Assembly: GCA_964583335.1 (NCBI GenBank)
Contig: CAZOVG010000003.1
Location: 186,001 to 250,000, forward strand
Origin: JAGNKE01 sp964583335
GTDB taxonomy: Bacteria > Pseudomonadota > Alphaproteobacteria > Micavibrionales > Micavibrionaceae
DNA length: 64,000 nucleotides
Direction of reading: 5' to 3'
Made by a program: the position numbers and the translations under genes. A model generated the notes under the pieces. It did not search any database. It was given only the letters and a program-made list of their open reading frames with translations, and was not told where the DNA came from. This document shows, piece by piece, positions 1-8,070 of the stretch. Positions within the stretch are counted from its first letter, which is position 1. Every line of letters starts with the position of its first letter.

Positions 1-656
1 TGCGTCGCGCTCAGCCGCGCCCGCACCGTCTCCCGGTATTCGGGTAAGATGCACTCCGCGCACAACGCCGCCATGCTGGTCCCGACATACATAAGATAGT
101 CGGTGTGATAGACGGGAATGCCTGCATGGCTCTCCGTCTCGAAAATAATCACCTCGTAATCCATGAAATCCGCCCATTTTTTCACAAGCTCCGGGTTTGT
201 GCGCTTGGACAGCGCGGCATAACCGATCTTGTTGACGTGATCCGATACGATACTCGCCGTACTCTCCAAAAACTTTCCGGCATGCTCGTACCCGCTCCAG
301 TCCGTGACCTCGGGGTATGATTTCTTCAGCATCTCGATAATATCGGGCCGCCGCTCCTTCTGGCGGTTCTCGGAAAGCATCGGATACAAAACCATCCGCC
401 CGTCATCATAGACCGACGCCCAGTTGGGAAACACCATGTCCGGCGAGCCCCGGTGCCCCTGCACCGTCGTCACCATCACCCCCGCCTGCACCAGCGCGTC
501 GCGGTAATCGCGGAACTCGCGGATCGCCGCCGCCGAAATCTCGGCGCGCGAACGGTCGTCCCGCTCGGCCTGATAGGCGTTCGTCTCCACCGTCTGCGGA
601 TTGGTATAAAACTCGGTGGGCTCGATCATCAGAAGATGATTGGTCGATTGTCTCAT
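1..656 (-). CDS. Citrulline hydrolase (CtlX)/arginine deiminase-related protein, C-terminus cut by window edge
   Basis: About 218 residues are visible, beginning MRQSTNHLLMIEPTEFYTNP; the frame stays open to base 1. The opening (a hydrophobic strand, then a P-T-x-F-x-x-N-P-Q-T-V-E-T-N-A-Y stretch), the SPDMVFPNWAS block and the YPML-x-x-N-R-x-x-E-R-R-P-D-I block are typical of the guanidino-group-modifying hydrolases called CtlX. These split citrulline or related guanidino/ureido amino acids. The catalytic histidine and cysteine of this fold lie towards the C-terminus, so most cannot be checked here. The gene has an ordinary ATG and is preceded by about 130 bases of spacer. Substrate is uncertain; the arginine deiminase/dimethylargininase fold is likely. 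Confidence 0.75.
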   Translation of the reverse strand, partial: MRQSTNHLLMIEPTEFYTNPQTVETNAYQAERDDRSRAEISAAAIREFRDYRDALVQAGVMVTTVQGHRGSPDMVFPNWASVYDDGRMVLYPMLSENRQKERRPDIIEMLKKSYPEVTDWSGYEHAGKFLESTASIVSDHVNKIGYAALSKRTNPELVKKWADFMDYEVIIFETESHAGIPVYHTDYLMYVGTSMAALCAECILPEYRETVRARLSAT

Positions 657-785
657 GGCGCTCGGTTATGACTAGAGGGGACGCTGTTTATAGAAACAGC
701 TTAAGGAAAACTGGTTAAAACTATGCCAAAACAAAGCCGCCGTGAAAAGCCTGCACGGTAATTATGAAAACAAATACAGGAAAAA

Positions 786-1097
786 TTAAGCGCTGATACC
801 CTTTTTTCGGTCCTTGAGACTATCCTCAAGCATCTCGATCGCCCGAGCGGTCATCGGCGCCTCGAACCCGGCACGGCGTATACCCTCAAGCCTCTGGCGC
901 AAGTAAGAAGCACCCACGCAATAGCTATTGGTGCGCCGGGTCAGGGGCTTGTCGTCATTAAGAAAGAAGACGGCACGAAGCCCCATCGGATCTTCAAGCG
1001 CATCACAAGGCTCAAGCGCGACCCCGTGGACATCCTTCTCCCAATTACCCTGTTCATCTGTATTTCTCGAAGGGACAGAAATATGCGGATTAAACAT
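786..1097 (-). CDS. Small hypothetical protein, 103 aa
   Basis: I do not recognise this protein. The ATG at 1097 is preferred because an AGAGG-like ribosome site lies just upstream; a GTG two codons earlier would overlap that site. The product is soluble and charged, with two cysteines (in the EPCDALEDP and NSYCVGA regions) and a basic C-terminal helix (KDRKKG). No signal peptide or membrane segment is visible. It lies alone on the minus strand between the CtlX-like gene and rlmJ. Codon use looks like that of its neighbours, so it is probably a real gene, but its function is unknown. Confidence 0.6.
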   Translation of the reverse strand: MFNPHISVPSRNTDEQGNWEKDVHGVALEPCDALEDPMGLRAVFFLNDDKPLTRRTNSYCVGASYLRQRLEGIRRAGFEAPMTARAIEMLEDSLKDRKKGISA

Positions 1098-1295
1098 ACC
1101 CACCTCTCAATAAAATTAACGAATCGAAATAAATTAAGACTATATGTTAAGTGTGAGGGGATTCGCCGCGCCCGTCAAGAAAAAATCCAAAAAAACCATT
1201 TGAAATCATACGGTTATTATTTAAAATACAGAATAAATCTACTCTTATGACAATTTCATGCACAGGCTGTGGATGAAACAGCGCGGAAGAAAAAC

Positions 1296-2108
1296 ATGCT
1301 CTCCTACCAACATATCTACCACGCGGGCTGCCTGCCCGACCTTCACAAACACGCCGCGCTGGCCGCGCTTCTCGAATTGATGGCGGGCAAGGAAAAACCC
1401 CTCTCCTTCATCGAAACCCACGCGGGCCGCGGCTACTATGACCTGAACGCGCCGGAGGCGCAGAAAACCGGAGAAGCGGCGCAGGGAATTCACCGGATGC
1501 TCAAGGAAAACTGGTTCCCGCCGTCCCACCCCTTCATGCGCGTACTCGACCAGACGCATAAAACATACGGCAAAAACACCTATCCCGGCTCCGCCGCCAT
1601 CGCGCAGTTTTTCTGCCGCCCCGACGATAAAATCCACCTGATGGAACTCCACCCCGGCGAAGTCATCCACCTACGCCAGCAGATTATGGGAACAAATATC
1701 AAAATCACCCGCGAAGACGGCTATAAGGCCGTTCTGGCCCTCGCACCGCCGCAGCCGCGCCGGGGAGTCGTCTTTATCGACCCCAGCTATGAGATCAAAA
1801 CGGAATACGCCGATCTGCCCGCCATCGCGGAAAAGCTCATGAAGAAATGGCCCGTGGCGGTGCTGATGCTCTGGTACCCGCTGCTCCCCGCCCGCCCGCA
1901 TGAACCGATGGTGAAGGCGCTGACGGCCCTCAACATTCCCAAATCCGGCACGTTCGAGGTGCAGTTCGCCCCGCCCCCCGAAACCGGCGCAGGCTGGAAA
2001 GCCCTCTACGGCAGCGGCCTGTTTATTGCCAACGCGCCCTATGGGTTTGAGGCGGCGTTGGCGTCCATCGCGGCGACACTGAAGGATAAGGGATTGAAAA
2101 AGGAATAA
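1296..2108 (+). CDS. rlmJ: 23S rRNA (adenine-2030-N6)-methyltransferase RlmJ
   Basis: RlmJ methylates N6 of A2030 in 23S rRNA using S-adenosylmethionine. The protein (270 aa) opens MLSYQHIYHAG, very close to the MLSYRHSFHAG of E. coli RlmJ, and has the FIETHAGRGYYDL SAM-binding segment. The catalytic N6-adenine methyltransferase motif reads DPSYE (DPPYE in E. coli) and is followed by the family's ALWYP-like stretch (MLWYPLL). A GTG nine codons upstream keeps the frame open, but the ATG at 1296 matches the family N-terminus and has GGAAGAA before it. It stands as a single gene with about 130 bases to the next one. The Pro-to-Ser change is conservative and activity is expected. Confidence 0.93.
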   Translation: MLSYQHIYHAGCLPDLHKHAALAALLELMAGKEKPLSFIETHAGRGYYDLNAPEAQKTGEAAQGIHRMLKENWFPPSHPFMRVLDQTHKTYGKNTYPGSAAIAQFFCRPDDKIHLMELHPGEVIHLRQQIMGTNIKITREDGYKAVLALAPPQPRRGVVFIDPSYEIKTEYADLPAIAEKLMKKWPVAVLMLWYPLLPARPHEPMVKALTALNIPKSGTFEVQFAPPPETGAGWKALYGSGLFIANAPYGFEAALASIAATLKDKGLKKE

Positions 2109-2237
2109 ATTCCACCCACCCCTCCCCCATAACCCCCAATACTCTTTGCATATTCCGGGGCGGCCATGATAATCTGGCCATGAGCGCGAAAGACAGAATC
2201 AAAAAACCGCGCCGGGTTATTATTGGGGTGAACGCAC

Positions 2238-3197
2238 GTGGCGATCAGGCAAGGCTTCAACGACGAAAGCTTTATGCGAATGATCCTGGATTGGCTGAAC
2301 AAGCTGATGCAGTCCGAAAACGCGCAAACGCAGGACTCCCCCGAAAACGAAGACGGCGAAGCCCCGGAAGACGGGGAAACCCCTGACGAAGACGGCGACG
2401 GCCCCGAAGCGACCGAACCCGAAGGCGACACCATGCTCGCCGGAAACAATACGGAATGGACCAACGGCCTGATGACATTACTGTTCGGCGGCCTCGCCCC
2501 GACCGCCACCGCCACGGCCACGCAAACCAGCCTGCCCGCCACCACCGCTTACCCCGAAACGTCGCCCGATCAAAACGCGTTCCGTTTCCAGAGCAGCACA
2601 GCGCAGACCCCGACCACGGCAACAGGAGCCGCAATTCAGGCCCCCAACACCACGGCCGTGTTCTGGGGCGACTCGATTGCGCACGGCATGGCCACAAGCC
2701 TCCGCCCCGGCACTTTTAATAATGTCGTCAATCTCGGCACCCCCGGCGCAGGATTTATGACTTCCATAAGACCGCAAGCGGTAACAAACGTGCCCGCAGG
2801 CTCGGTGGCAATAATCTATTTCGGCACGAACGACGTCGCGTCCCTGATGGGCCAGTCCGACGCGCAGATCGAGGCTTACGCCCGCCGCGTGATCGAAGTC
2901 GCGCAGCAGATGAAGGCGCAGGGCGCCGAACCCGTGATCCTCGGCCTCAACGCCCCCAAGGGCGCCTATACCGGCGGCAGCGCCGCGTGGCGTCAGGAAG
3001 GCTTCGTCGAGCGCTGGACCGCGACGATGGAGCGCGTCAACGAACAATACCGCCAGCAGGCCGAAGCCGCAGGCATAAGATACGCCGCCACCGACGCGCA
3101 GATTACCGCGTCGCACATCAGCAGCGATAATCTCCACCTCACGGCGGACGGCAGCCGCGCGATGGCCAATATCGGTATTCAGACCCTGAAAAGCTGA
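2238..3197 (+). CDS. SGNH/GDSL-family hydrolase with acidic N-terminal extension
   Basis: The C-terminal 180 residues form an SGNH hydrolase: the nucleophile is Ser146 in FWGDSIAHG, the oxyanion Gly lies in VNLGTPGAG (about 167), Asn198 is in FGTNDV, and the Asp297/His300 pair is in SSDNLHLT. Such enzymes are esterases or O-deacetylases. The first 140 residues are unrelated: an amphipathic start, a Glu/Asp/Pro-rich stretch (about 27-65) and a Thr/Ala-rich linker. No classical signal peptide is visible. The GTG start has a GGGGTG site upstream; an ATG at 2274 is the alternative. The next gene begins 16 bases later, so the two are probably one transcript. The substrate cannot be told; glycan or peptidoglycan deacetylation is a guess. 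Confidence 0.85.
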   Translation: MAIRQGFNDESFMRMILDWLNKLMQSENAQTQDSPENEDGEAPEDGETPDEDGDGPEATEPEGDTMLAGNNTEWTNGLMTLLFGGLAPTATATATQTSLPATTAYPETSPDQNAFRFQSSTAQTPTTATGAAIQAPNTTAVFWGDSIAHGMATSLRPGTFNNVVNLGTPGAGFMTSIRPQAVTNVPAGSVAIIYFGTNDVASLMGQSDAQIEAYARRVIEVAQQMKAQGAEPVILGLNAPKGAYTGGSAAWRQEGFVERWTATMERVNEQYRQQAEAAGIRYAATDAQITASHISSDNLHLTADGSRAMANIGIQTLKS

Positions 3198-3213
3198 GTG
3201 AACGAGCCGCGTA

Positions 3214-4056
3214 ATGCTGATCTACCGCCTCGTCGATCTCTTCAAGCGCTATGTCTCCCCCTCGCCCGATCCGATGCACCAGATCAGCCACGCCGCCAGC
3301 GTCGTGCTGGTCGATACCGGAAAAGCCGTAGGCGATTTCTGCAGCACCAACAAAACCAAGGTCAGCGGCGTGCTCTCGGCGGTCAGCAGCGTCGCGCTGG
3401 GTTATGAGGGCGTGCGCTCGGGCAACCCAGCCCTAATCATCGCGGCAGGCGCCGCCCTCAGCGCCGATGCCATCCTGATCCGCTACGGCGACCCGATCCG
3501 GGGCCGGGACGAACACAATCCGCAGGATAAGGAATTCGAGTGGAAGGATGCGGCCAACATCAAGGACTACCCGCACGAAACCTCGACCATCGGCTACACC
3601 CTCCAGAGCGCGGTCATGACCGCCGCCGACTTCACCAGCGGCAACATCAACAGCTCCATGGGCTATCTCGCGGCGGGCGCGAGCGACCTGATGGGCAGCG
3701 CGATCACCTTCTTCGTCCGCGAGAAGGAAAACCCGACCGAAAAATTCAAGAACGCCGTGCTGAACCTGCCCGGCATCAAACAGATCGCCAACCTCGCGGA
3801 GACACGGACCAATCTGGCCGCCGGAATGATCTCCGTCTCCGGCCTCGCCTATTTGACCCTGACCGACCTCGCCAAAAACAACTGGAGCGTGGAGACCAGC
3901 GCCCCCATTCTGACCTTCAGCTTCGCGACGCTGGGCTCGGAAGTCTTCTACTGGTTCGCGGAAAAACGCGGCCACGTGCGCGAAGAGCTGGAGAAAAAAG
4001 GCGTGATTGATAACGACGTCAGCGTCGATGCGCCCGACATGGCCCGCGACCTTTAG
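3214..4056 (+). CDS. Unknown membrane protein, 280 aa
   Basis: I do not recognise this family. The sequence has about four hydrophobic stretches: VSGVLSAVSSVALGYEG, NPALIIAAGAALSADAILI, an Ala/Gly/Ser-rich stretch after residue 140, and LTFSFATLGSEVFYWFA near the C-terminus. Between them is a polar, charged section with YGDPIRGRDEHNPQDKEFEW. It follows the SGNH hydrolase gene by 16 bases and probably shares its transcript, so a membrane partner or anchor for that enzyme is possible but unproven. Its TAG stop overlaps the TAA stop of the convergent guanylyltransferase gene by two bases. No enzymatic motif was found. Confidence 0.7.
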   Translation: MLIYRLVDLFKRYVSPSPDPMHQISHAASVVLVDTGKAVGDFCSTNKTKVSGVLSAVSSVALGYEGVRSGNPALIIAAGAALSADAILIRYGDPIRGRDEHNPQDKEFEWKDAANIKDYPHETSTIGYTLQSAVMTAADFTSGNINSSMGYLAAGASDLMGSAITFFVREKENPTEKFKNAVLNLPGIKQIANLAETRTNLAAGMISVSGLAYLTLTDLAKNNWSVETSAPILTFSFATLGSEVFYWFAEKRGHVREELEKKGVIDNDVSVDAPDMARDL

Positions 4057-4919
4057 GAATCGCCGCCCCTTTCGGACCATCGCCACTTCAGCAATCTCCG
4101 CCACGTCCCCACATCGCTCCATTCCACGTCCATTTCCCGCGCGTAACACGAAGAGGCATTTTCCATCACGGCGTAATCGACGGAAACGGATTCTATTTCT
4201 GAATAGAGCGCCGCATCAGGCTGAAAAATTTTATTTTTTTGAATTCGCCCCTCATAAGCAAGGAGGCAGGACTGATATAGTTCCGGCGAGGCCCATTCCA
4301 GCGCCTGCAAAAAAATACCGGGCCGCGTCAAAAACATCCCCGTATTCCACAGACACCCCCCCGCCTCGATAAGCGCCTGCGCCCGGCCCGCATCCGGCTT
4401 TTCCACAAATACGCGCACAGGCCTGCACGCCCCCGGCGCCGACGGATCGGTAACGATATAACCGTAAGACGTTTCCGGCTCCGATGGCTTCACGCCCAGC
4501 AACACCATATGCTCGATCGTATAAGCCAGAGACTCGATCACCGCCTTCTCGAACCCCCGCACATTCTTCAAAACATGATCGCTCGGCAGCACCAGCATCA
4601 AAAGCCCCTGCCCCTTGAGGTGAAACGCCGCCATAGCGATCGCCGCCGCCGTGTTCCGGTGCGCGGGCTCAGCAATGATCGTGCGCGGTTCGGTCTTGAT
4701 ATGCGCGAGGTCGCGGACAGCCAGAGCGCGGTAATCCTGGTGGCAGACGATGACGGGCGGCGCGAAACACCGCGCCCGCAAAACCGTGCGCTGGAACAAA
4801 GACAATCCCGTGCGCAGGGACAGAAATGGCTTGGGACGCTTGGGGCTCGTGAGCGGCCACAGCCGCCGCCCCCGCCCGCCCGCGAGAATGACGGGCACGA
4901 TCTCAGGCCGCGAGGTCAT
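4053..4919 (-). CDS. manC: Mannose-1-phosphate guanylyltransferase (single-domain ManC type)
   Basis: The enzyme makes GDP-mannose from mannose-1-phosphate and GTP. The pyrophosphorylase signature is clear: ILAGGRGRRLWPLT followed by PKRPKPFL, then PSDH (ADP/GTP-sugar metal region), and VEKPDAGRAQ and WNTGMF farther on. At 288 residues it carries only the nucleotidyltransferase domain and lacks the C-terminal phosphomannose isomerase half of long ManC proteins. The ATG at 4919 follows a G-rich site; a start nine codons upstream would deepen the overlap with fcl. It is the last gene of gmd-fcl-manC, together making GDP-L-fucose from mannose-1-phosphate. Confidence 0.88.
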   Translation of the reverse strand: MTSRPEIVPVILAGGRGRRLWPLTSPKRPKPFLSLRTGLSLFQRTVLRARCFAPPVIVCHQDYRALAVRDLAHIKTEPRTIIAEPAHRNTAAAIAMAAFHLKGQGLLMLVLPSDHVLKNVRGFEKAVIESLAYTIEHMVLLGVKPSEPETSYGYIVTDPSAPGACRPVRVFVEKPDAGRAQALIEAGGCLWNTGMFLTRPGIFLQALEWASPELYQSCLLAYEGRIQKNKIFQPDAALYSEIESVSVDYAVMENASSCYAREMDVEWSDVGTWRRLLKWRWSERGGDS

Positions 4920-5871
4920 GCGCCCCCCGCGCGAGATAATCCGCATAGGCCCGCGTCAACCCGTCATCGAGCGAAGTCGCGGGCCGCCACCCCGCCGAAA
5001 AAATCCGTGAACTGTCCATGACTTTACGGAGTACACCTTCCGGCTTGGACGTGTCAAATTCAACACCGCCCTTGCATCCCACGCAATCGGCTATCTTTTC
5101 GGCCAATTCGGAAACCGAGGTTTCAACCCCGCTCCCCACATTGATCGGCCCCGCGCCGTGATAATGTTTGAGCAGGAACACAAGCGCATCGGCCAGATCG
5201 TCCACGTAAAGAAACTCGCGCAACGCCCGCCCGCTCCCCCAGACGCGCAGAGGCGCCCCCGCGAACTTCGCCGCGTGCGCCTTTAAAATCAGCGCCGGAA
5301 TAACGTGCGAGCGCGTTTCATCGTAACGGTCGCCGGGCCCATAGAGATTGCAGGGCATGGCAGAAATGAAATCGCAGCCATATTGGGCGCGGTAGAATTG
5401 CACCATCTTCACCCCGGCGATCTTCGCCAGCGCATACGCCTCGTTCGTCGGCTCCAGCGCTCCGCCGAGCAGGGAATCTTCCGTCATCGGCTGCGCCGCG
5501 TCCCGGGGATAGATGCACGAGGAACCGAGATACAAAAGCCGCCCCACGCCCGCCTGATACGCCGCGTGGAGGATATTGGCCGTCATCATCATATTGTCAT
5601 AAAAAAATTCCGCCGGGTGCAGGGAATTATCCAGAATCCCCCCGACCCGCGCCGCGCAGAACACGACGACTTCCGGCCTGCTCTTTTCCATCCACGCATT
5701 GACCGCCGCCTGATCGCGCAGGTCGAGCGCATCGCGGGGCGCAGAAATCAAATGCACGCTTTCAGAGCGCAGCCGCCGCACCAGCGCCGAGCCGACCATC
5801 CCGGTCTCGCCCGCCACCCAGACGCGCCTGCCCGCAAGCGCATGGGGAACGCTCAGCCAGTCATTTTCCAT
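4903..5871 (-). CDS. fcl: GDP-L-fucose synthase
   Basis: This NADPH-dependent epimerase/reductase converts GDP-4-keto-6-deoxymannose, the Gmd product, to GDP-L-fucose. It is an extended short-chain dehydrogenase of 322 residues. The Rossmann motif is VAGETGMVGSAL, the serine region is LGSSCIYP, and the YxxxK catalytic pair is in NEAYALAKIAG. The C-terminal part has the family's substrate-binding stretch KPEGVLRKVMDSSRI. The start overlaps the end of gmd by 19 bases, and the stop overlaps the start of manC, so the three genes are translationally coupled. Length and motifs are normal for the family. Confidence 0.93.
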   Translation of the reverse strand: MENDWLSVPHALAGRRVWVAGETGMVGSALVRRLRSESVHLISAPRDALDLRDQAAVNAWMEKSRPEVVVFCAARVGGILDNSLHPAEFFYDNMMMTANILHAAYQAGVGRLLYLGSSCIYPRDAAQPMTEDSLLGGALEPTNEAYALAKIAGVKMVQFYRAQYGCDFISAMPCNLYGPGDRYDETRSHVIPALILKAHAAKFAGAPLRVWGSGRALREFLYVDDLADALVFLLKHYHGAGPINVGSGVETSVSELAEKIADCVGCKGGVEFDTSKPEGVLRKVMDSSRIFSAGWRPATSLDDGLTRAYADYLARGAHDLAA

Positions 5872-6935
5872 ACGGAATCTCCCCCGGCCTCCCGCCAGAG
5901 CAGCGCCCGGTCGGCATTGACCATATCGGCCACCAGATCGTCGAAATAATATTTCGGCAGCCAGTTCAGAGCATCCTGCGCCTTCCGCGCGTTGCCGAGC
6001 AGATGATTGACCTCCTTCGGCCGGAACAGCGCCGGGTCAATGGAGACCAGCAAGCGCCCGGTGCGCTTGTCGCGCCCGGTTTCCTCGACGCCCGCCCCGC
6101 TCCAGACGATGGTGGTGCCGATCTGCGCGAACGCCCGCTCCACGAACTCCCGCACCGAATGCGCCTGCCCGGTCGCCAGAACGTAATCGTCCGGCCTCTG
6201 CTGCCGGAGCATCAGCCACATCCCCTCGACATAATCCCGCGCATGGCCCCAGTCGCGCATCGATTCCAGATTACCGAGCGTCAGGACCTCGCGCGATCCG
6301 CCCTCGATGGCCGCCACGGCCCGCGTGATCTTGCGGGTGACGAAATCCTCGCCCCGCGCCGGGCTTTCGTGGTTGAACAGAATGCCGTTGGAGGCATGGA
6401 TCCCGTAAGCGTCGCGATAGGTTTTCACCAGCCAATACGCCGCCAGCTTCGCCACGCCGTAAGGGCTGCAAGGCTGGAAGGGCGTATTCTCGTCCTGCGG
6501 CGCGGGCGCGCTACCGAACATTTCCGACGACGACGCCTGATACATCCGCACGGTTTTTTCCATATCCAAAAGGCGGATCGCCTCAAGTATGGCCAGCGTC
6601 CCCTTGGTGTTGATCTCCATCGTCGCCGCCGGGGTCTTGAAACTCACCCCCACATGCGAGAGCGCGGCAAGATTATAGATTTCATCGGGCTTGATCGCCT
6701 TGATCAGCGCGGTCACGGCCTGCGCGTCGGTCATATCGCCCTGATGCAGCGTCAGCGCGGCATCGGTTAGCCCCAGCGCCGAAAGACGCTTCAGCCCGTC
6801 GGCGGGGTCCATATAGCTGTCCCACCGGACAAGCCCGTGAACCTTGTAGCCTTTGCGAATGAGGAACTCAGCAAGATATCCCCCGTCTTGCCCGGCGATG
6901 CCGGTGACGAGGGCGGTTTTTTTGGAACCAAACAT
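5853..6935 (-). CDS. gmd: GDP-mannose 4,6-dehydratase
   Basis: Gmd takes GDP-D-mannose to GDP-4-keto-6-deoxy-D-mannose, the first step to GDP-L-fucose and other deoxyhexoses for surface polysaccharide. The NADP-binding start is ALVTGIAGQDGGYLAE, the active site is SSSEMFG with SPYGVAKLAAYW (Tyr/Lys), and FNHESPARGEDFVTRKI is the family's signature stretch. The ATG at 6935 was chosen over one eight codons upstream because GGAGAG sits directly before it. The product is about 360 residues, the usual length. It is the first gene of gmd-fcl-manC; no fucosyltransferase or phosphomannomutase lies in the window. Confidence 0.95.
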   Translation of the reverse strand: MFGSKKTALVTGIAGQDGGYLAEFLIRKGYKVHGLVRWDSYMDPADGLKRLSALGLTDAALTLHQGDMTDAQAVTALIKAIKPDEIYNLAALSHVGVSFKTPAATMEINTKGTLAILEAIRLLDMEKTVRMYQASSSEMFGSAPAPQDENTPFQPCSPYGVAKLAAYWLVKTYRDAYGIHASNGILFNHESPARGEDFVTRKITRAVAAIEGGSREVLTLGNLESMRDWGHARDYVEGMWLMLRQQRPDDYVLATGQAHSVREFVERAFAQIGTTIVWSGAGVEETGRDKRTGRLLVSIDPALFRPKEVNHLLGNARKAQDALNWLPKYYFDDLVADMVNADRALLWREAGGDSVWKMTG

Positions 6936-7043
6936 TGGGGTCTCTCCAGACGGATGCATGCTGCGAAAACACTTTGCATGAACTGTGCCAGAAAAACAAA
7001 TGAAACAAATTGATTAGAGGAAAAATTTAAAGTGAAGGATCAC

Positions 7044-7550
7044 CTACCCCTTGACCTTCTGCACAATCATATACCCGATCGCCAGCGCCGCCGCGCCGAA
7101 CAGAACAATACAAAACACGGGAACCATAATCGGCTCTCCCTCCGCGATCATCCAGAACCCGATCGCGACGAACCCGATGGCAAAGATTTCAAGCAGGATC
7201 AGCGTCGGCAGATTATGCGCCTTTGCCGAGCTTTTATAGGATTCCGCCACCGTAATCTTCTCGAACGAACGCTCCAGCCCCCGGGTCGTATGATGAACCC
7301 ACAGCGTGAACAGCACGATATAAACCGGAACCAGAATGAAATTGAGCCACGCCCCCACCGCGATCTGGATGATGATAATCGCGGGCAGCATGATCATGTA
7401 GTTGAGCTTGAGCGCCCCGCGCAGCTTCTCCTCCTCCGCGACCGTGCGCAGGATATACCCCTTGCCCATGATCCCCCATGGGTAAAAAACGCTGTTCCCC
7501 GCCGCGTCCGTTTTGAATGAGCCGCTGACCAGCCCGTCGAAATAACCCAT
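7044..7550 (-). CDS. Unknown four-helix membrane protein, 168 aa
   Basis: I do not recognise this protein. It has a polar N-terminal 50 residues, then hydrophobic helices at roughly 52-66 (IMLPAIIIIQIAVGAWL), 70-84, 115-135 and 142-160, with a charged loop (TTRGLERSFEKITVAES) in the middle. No lipobox or enzymatic motif is seen. It is the third gene of a minus-strand run (hydroxylase, 167-aa unknown, this gene) with a 12-base gap, so it probably lies on the same transcript as the fatty acid hydroxylase-type enzyme. An inner-membrane location is predicted; the role is unknown. Confidence 0.7.
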   Translation of the reverse strand: MGYFDGLVSGSFKTDAAGNSVFYPWGIMGKGYILRTVAEEEKLRGALKLNYMIMLPAIIIIQIAVGAWLNFILVPVYIVLFTLWVHHTTRGLERSFEKITVAESYKSSAKAHNLPTLILLEIFAIGFVAIGFWMIAEGEPIMVPVFCIVLFGAAALAIGYMIVQKVKG

Positions 7551-7562
7551 AATTCTGCTCCT

Positions 7563-8066
7563 TTAGTGCTTGGACCGTTCAATATCCAACATTTTAAATT
7601 TTTCTAATGCGTTCCTTAATGTATTCAGACCCGGACTTACAATGCCCCGCTCAAGACAACCATCAAGCATATCCTGCGAAACACGAACTAATTCTGAATA
7701 AAAAGTACTAACGCCTACATATTGAACACCACCAAGCCTTCTCTCCATCATAGGCTTGTAAGTCTCGAGAACACACTCAAACTCAAAAGTCTTAGAATCT
7801 AGCTTTTTGAAATACACCACACGACGAGCCTCGGCATCCCAGCACATAAAATCCAATAGTCCAACCTGAACCTCTCCCTTAATAAGTTGGGAGAAATTGA
7901 GCATCCAAAACCCAAGTGGCATAACTGGGTAATCCACCCACCCATTTTCTGGAAACTGAAACCCTCCCCAATCAAAATAAAAAGGGGCTGTGATTGTTCC
8001 GCTACCACCTCCGGGTTCAGTTTGATGAAGTTTGCTGGGATCAAAATAAATTTGGAAAGTTCCCAA
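7563..8066 (-). CDS. Unknown protein, 167 aa, AT-rich gene with TTG start
   Basis: No family is recognised. The gene is visibly poorer in G+C than its neighbours, which hints at recent acquisition. The frame is closed upstream by a TAG nine codons before the TTG, so the TTG (or an ATG 48 codons inside) must be the start; the TTG lies four bases after the stop of the upstream hydroxylase gene and would be translationally coupled. The product is rich in aromatic residues in its first half (FYFDWGGFQFPENGW) with a basic, helical second half. No signal peptide or membrane helix is evident. Confidence 0.55.
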   Translation of the reverse strand: MGTFQIYFDPSKLHQTEPGGGSGTITAPFYFDWGGFQFPENGWVDYPVMPLGFWMLNFSQLIKGEVQVGLLDFMCWDAEARRVVYFKKLDSKTFEFECVLETYKPMMERRLGGVQYVGVSTFYSELVRVSQDMLDGCLERGIVSPGLNTLRNALEKFKMLDIERSKH

Positions 8067-8070
8067 AAAG

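Noticed and set aside
683..700. Hairpin GCTGTTT-atag-AAACAGC considered as a terminator
   Set aside because: Neither strand has a T-tract after the stem. It may be an operator, but there is no further support.
1026..1250. Plus-strand 74-codon frame
   Set aside because: It overlaps the 103-residue gene on the other strand and reads into AT-rich spacer with no coding character.
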